The position numbers were made by a program, and so were the translations under genes. Of a stretch of 32,146 bases of DNA, positions 30,388 to 32,146 are shown piece after piece. The DNA lies in contig VGSH01000025.1 of NCBI GenBank assembly GCA_016875025.1, positions 1 through 32,146 of the forward strand, given 5' to 3'. Source of the DNA: Deltaproteobacteria bacterium (GTDB taxonomy: Bacteria > Desulfobacterota > WTBG01 > CAIYCZ01 > CAIRTM01). Each line of letters opens with the position of its first letter. Within the stretch, counting starts at the first letter, position 1. Under the pieces are notes generated by a model. The model was not told where the DNA came from. It searched no databases and saw nothing but the letters and a program-made list of their open reading frames with translations.

Positions 30388-30942
30388 ATGATCAGCCTGC
30401 TTACCCTGCTCCATTATGCCATCTGGCTCTACATGATTGCCGTAATCGTGCGGGTGCTGCTCACCTGGGTAAACCCCGATCCCTGGAACCCGCTGGTCAG
30501 GTTTTTGCAGCGCGCAACCGACCCGGCGCTGTCCTTTATCCGCAGAAACATTCCACTGCCGCGCAGCGCAATTGACCTCTCGCCGATCCTGCTGATCATC
30601 GGTCTGGCCATGATCGACACCTTCATTCTGAAAACGACCGCGGACCTCAGCCTGAACCTGCCGGTCAGCGTGACCCGCAACCTGCTGTACGCGTTTGTCA
30701 TTGCAATCCAGTCGATTTTAAGGATATATATGATCATCATCATTATACGGGCCGTTATATCGTGGGTAAATCCTGATCCGTATAATTTTCTGGTCCGGGC
30801 CGTCTATGAACTTACCGAACCCGTTTTATACCGCGTGCGCAGGATGCTGCCGGTGAGCGGGGGCGGCTTTGATTTTTCACCGGTGATTGTTATCATCCTG
30901 ATATATGCCGCCAGCAGTTTGCTGGCGAAAGTAGTCTACTGA
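30388..30942 (+). CDS. yggT: YggT family membrane protein
   Basis: A 184-residue inner-membrane protein made of two tandem YGGT repeats. Repeat 1 has VRVLLTWVNPDPWNPLVRFL (22-41); repeat 2 has IRAVISWVNPDPYNFLVRAV (about 120-139). Each has two hydrophobic segments and a conserved Pro-rich loop (TDPALSFIRR, TEPVLYRVRR). Function is not firmly known; in other bacteria it is linked to cell division/envelope and osmotic stress. GAGG stands 5-6 nt before the ATG. It is followed after 17 bp by divIVA and then a DUF167 gene, a grouping conserved in many Gram-positive and deltaproteobacterial genomes. Confidence 0.9.
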   Translation: MISLLTLLHYAIWLYMIAVIVRVLLTWVNPDPWNPLVRFLQRATDPALSFIRRNIPLPRSAIDLSPILLIIGLAMIDTFILKTTADLSLNLPVSVTRNLLYAFVIAIQSILRIYMIIIIIRAVISWVNPDPYNFLVRAVYELTEPVLYRVRRMLPVSGGGFDFSPVIVIILIYAASSLLAKVVY

Positions 30943-30959
30943 CACGGGGGACACACACC

Positions 30960-31832
30960 ATGCCGGAGATAAAAAACAAACTGCGCGAAGTAGCGGCCGA
31001 GCCGCACGGGGTTTCGCTAAAAGCCGTTGATGTGCTGCAGCAGACCTTCACGGTAAAATTCCGCGGTTATGACAGCCAGGACGTTGACTCATTCCTCGAG
31101 GTCGTGGCCCGCGAAATGGAGCGCCTCACCGGCCAGAACATGCAGCTCATCGACGAGTTGCGGACCACGCGGCAGGATCTGGCGCTGCTGCGCAAGAAGG
31201 AGGAAAACGTCAATGCTGCCCTGCTGACGGTGCAGAGGCTTGCCGAGGAAACCCGGGAGAAGACGCAGGCCGAATCAGACCGGCTGCTTGAGGAGGCCGG
31301 AAACGAAGCCGGCCAGATTGTCGAAAGCGCGCGGAAGACCGCGCAGGCCAAGCAGGAGGAAGCCGCGCTTATGCGCGAGCGTGCAGAAAAAGAAGCCTGT
31401 GCCCATGTTGATGCGGCCCGGCAGGAGGCTGAGCGCATCCTGAACGCCGCGCATGAAAAGGCCTCACAGCGCCATGCGGAAGCCGACGCCATCAAGAGCC
31501 AGGCGCAGGATCAGGCCCGCGCGCTGCTTGACAGCACCCGCCGGGAGGCCGATGCCATGATTGAACAGACCCGCGCAAAAAGCGCCGAGCTGCAGGAAGC
31601 GGCCGCCGGCGCACGCCTGCAGGCCGAGCAGGAAGCTCGCGCGATTATCGACAAAGCCCGCGCTGAGTCGGCCGGCCTTGATGAAAAGCTGCAGCAGGCC
31701 CAGCAGCAGCTGCGCGACGACATAACACGCCTGCGGCAGAATAAAATACAATTTGAAACCTCATTCCGCGCGCTGATCGAAACCCACCTGAAGCTGATGG
31801 AAGGCAATGGCAAAAACCAGCAGTCAGAGTGA
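30960..31832 (+). CDS. divIVA: DivIVA-domain coiled-coil protein
   Basis: A 290-residue cytoplasmic protein. The N-terminal DivIVA domain is at about 18-75: LKAVDVLQQTFTVKFRGYDS, then QDVDSFLEVVAREMERL, the part that senses curved membrane. From about residue 60 to 280 it is nearly continuous coiled coil rich in Ala, Glu, Gln and Arg, with an unusually long repetitive A-E-A/A-R-A stretch. Known relatives mark cell poles or the division site and recruit other proteins. GGGGGA lies about 7 nt before the ATG. Its end overlaps the next gene by 26 nt. Confidence 0.88.
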   Translation: MPEIKNKLREVAAEPHGVSLKAVDVLQQTFTVKFRGYDSQDVDSFLEVVAREMERLTGQNMQLIDELRTTRQDLALLRKKEENVNAALLTVQRLAEETREKTQAESDRLLEEAGNEAGQIVESARKTAQAKQEEAALMRERAEKEACAHVDAARQEAERILNAAHEKASQRHAEADAIKSQAQDQARALLDSTRREADAMIEQTRAKSAELQEAAAGARLQAEQEARAIIDKARAESAGLDEKLQQAQQQLRDDITRLRQNKIQFETSFRALIETHLKLMEGNGKNQQSE

Positions 31833-32124
31833 CGAGCTGCTGCGGCCGGTTGAAAACGGCTGTGAGCTGCAGGTCATCGTGCTGCCGCGCTCATCGCGCA
31901 CCTGCATCGTCGGCCTCCAGGACACCGGCCTGAAAATCAAGATCAGCAAGCCGCCCGTGGACGGGCAGGCCAACGCGGCCTGCTGCCGCCTGATAGCCGA
32001 ACTGTTCAGCCTGCCCCGGTCGCGTGTCACTGTCGTGCGCGGGCACACCAGCCGCAAAAAAACTCTCAGGTGCGAGGGGCTCACTCCGGAGCAGGCCCTT
32101 GAAGCGCTGAAGCCCTGGGAGTAG
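31807..32124 (+). CDS. DUF167 (UPF0235, YggU-like) protein
   Basis: A 105-residue small protein of the DUF167 family: LQVIVLPRSSRTCIVGL, LKIKISKPPVDGQANAACCRLIAELFSLPRSRVTVVRGHTSRKK, i.e. the PPVDGxAN...L(A/F)...V-x-x-G-x-x-S-R-x-K core. Function is unknown. Its start lies inside divIVA (26-nt overlap) with GGAAGG just upstream, so translation is coupled. It closes the yggT-divIVA-DUF167 block. A repeat begins soon after the stop. Confidence 0.9.
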   Translation: MAKTSSQSDELLRPVENGCELQVIVLPRSSRTCIVGLQDTGLKIKISKPPVDGQANAACCRLIAELFSLPRSRVTVVRGHTSRKKTLRCEGLTPEQALEALKPWE

Positions 32125-32137
32125 GGAGTTCGGAGTT

Positions 32138-32146
32138 GTAGGGGCA
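32138..32146. repeat. GTAGGGGCA repeat, copy D, cut by the window edge
   Basis: The last nine bases, GTAGGGGCA, equal the first part of copies A to C, and the preceding GGAGTTCGGAGTT resembles the GTTGGGAGTTGGGAG after copy A. The rest lies outside the window. Confidence 0.45.

Overview
The window looks like a chromosomal segment of a Gram-negative bacterium with moderately high GC content. Evidence for an outer membrane is an ABC-type O-polysaccharide exporter (Wzm/Wzt), an LpxL/HtrB-like acyltransferase, an RlpA-like lipoprotein and a sigma-32 type factor. The yggT-divIVA-DUF167 block, unimodular QueF, type III pantothenate kinase and an unusually rich set of short palindromic intergenic repeats fit a deltaproteobacterial (Desulfobacterota-like) genome. 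That placement is an inference from gene content and order only.

Layout. 1-4065 (+): the 3' end of mltG, an MFS transporter, rpoH and dnaJ. 4199-10829 (+): a cell-surface block (GT2 glycosyltransferase, wzm, wzt, an unrecognised P-loop protein, a lipid A-type acyltransferase) followed by a CoA-disulfide reductase with a rhodanese domain. 11037-16717 (-): queF, a CBS-domain gene with an apparent frameshift, a DEAD-box RNA helicase, a zinc-ribbon protein and a D-aminoacylase. 17133-18092: a hicB-hicA pair (+) and a UPF0158 gene (-). 18391-20742 (+): a KamA-family radical SAM enzyme whose substrate-site residues point to glutamate 2,3-aminomutase, then an RlpA-like lipoprotein. 20784-25158 (-): vapBC, a DUF3108 protein, an AAA/DUF4143 ATPase, a nitroreductase and hpt. 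25505-32124 (+): valS, nadC, coaX, yggT, divIVA and a DUF167 gene.

Two points stand out. First, upstream of the DEAD-box helicase, on the minus strand, there is a promoter with a perfect TTGACA, a short non-coding stretch of about 105 nt, and a strong intrinsic terminator whose 5' arm can alternatively pair with an upstream segment. This is either a small RNA or a transcription-attenuation leader for the helicase. Second, at least seven unrelated families of short palindromic repeats sit in the gaps between genes. One of them (GTAGGGGCA...) shows compensatory stem changes between copies.

The toxin-antitoxin pair vapBC and the DUF4143 ATPase gene both have perfect inverted repeats around their promoters, suggesting autoregulation. 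The CBS gene is probably interrupted by a one-base loss in a homopolymer. I saw no rRNA, tRNA, CRISPR array, transposase or prophage gene.
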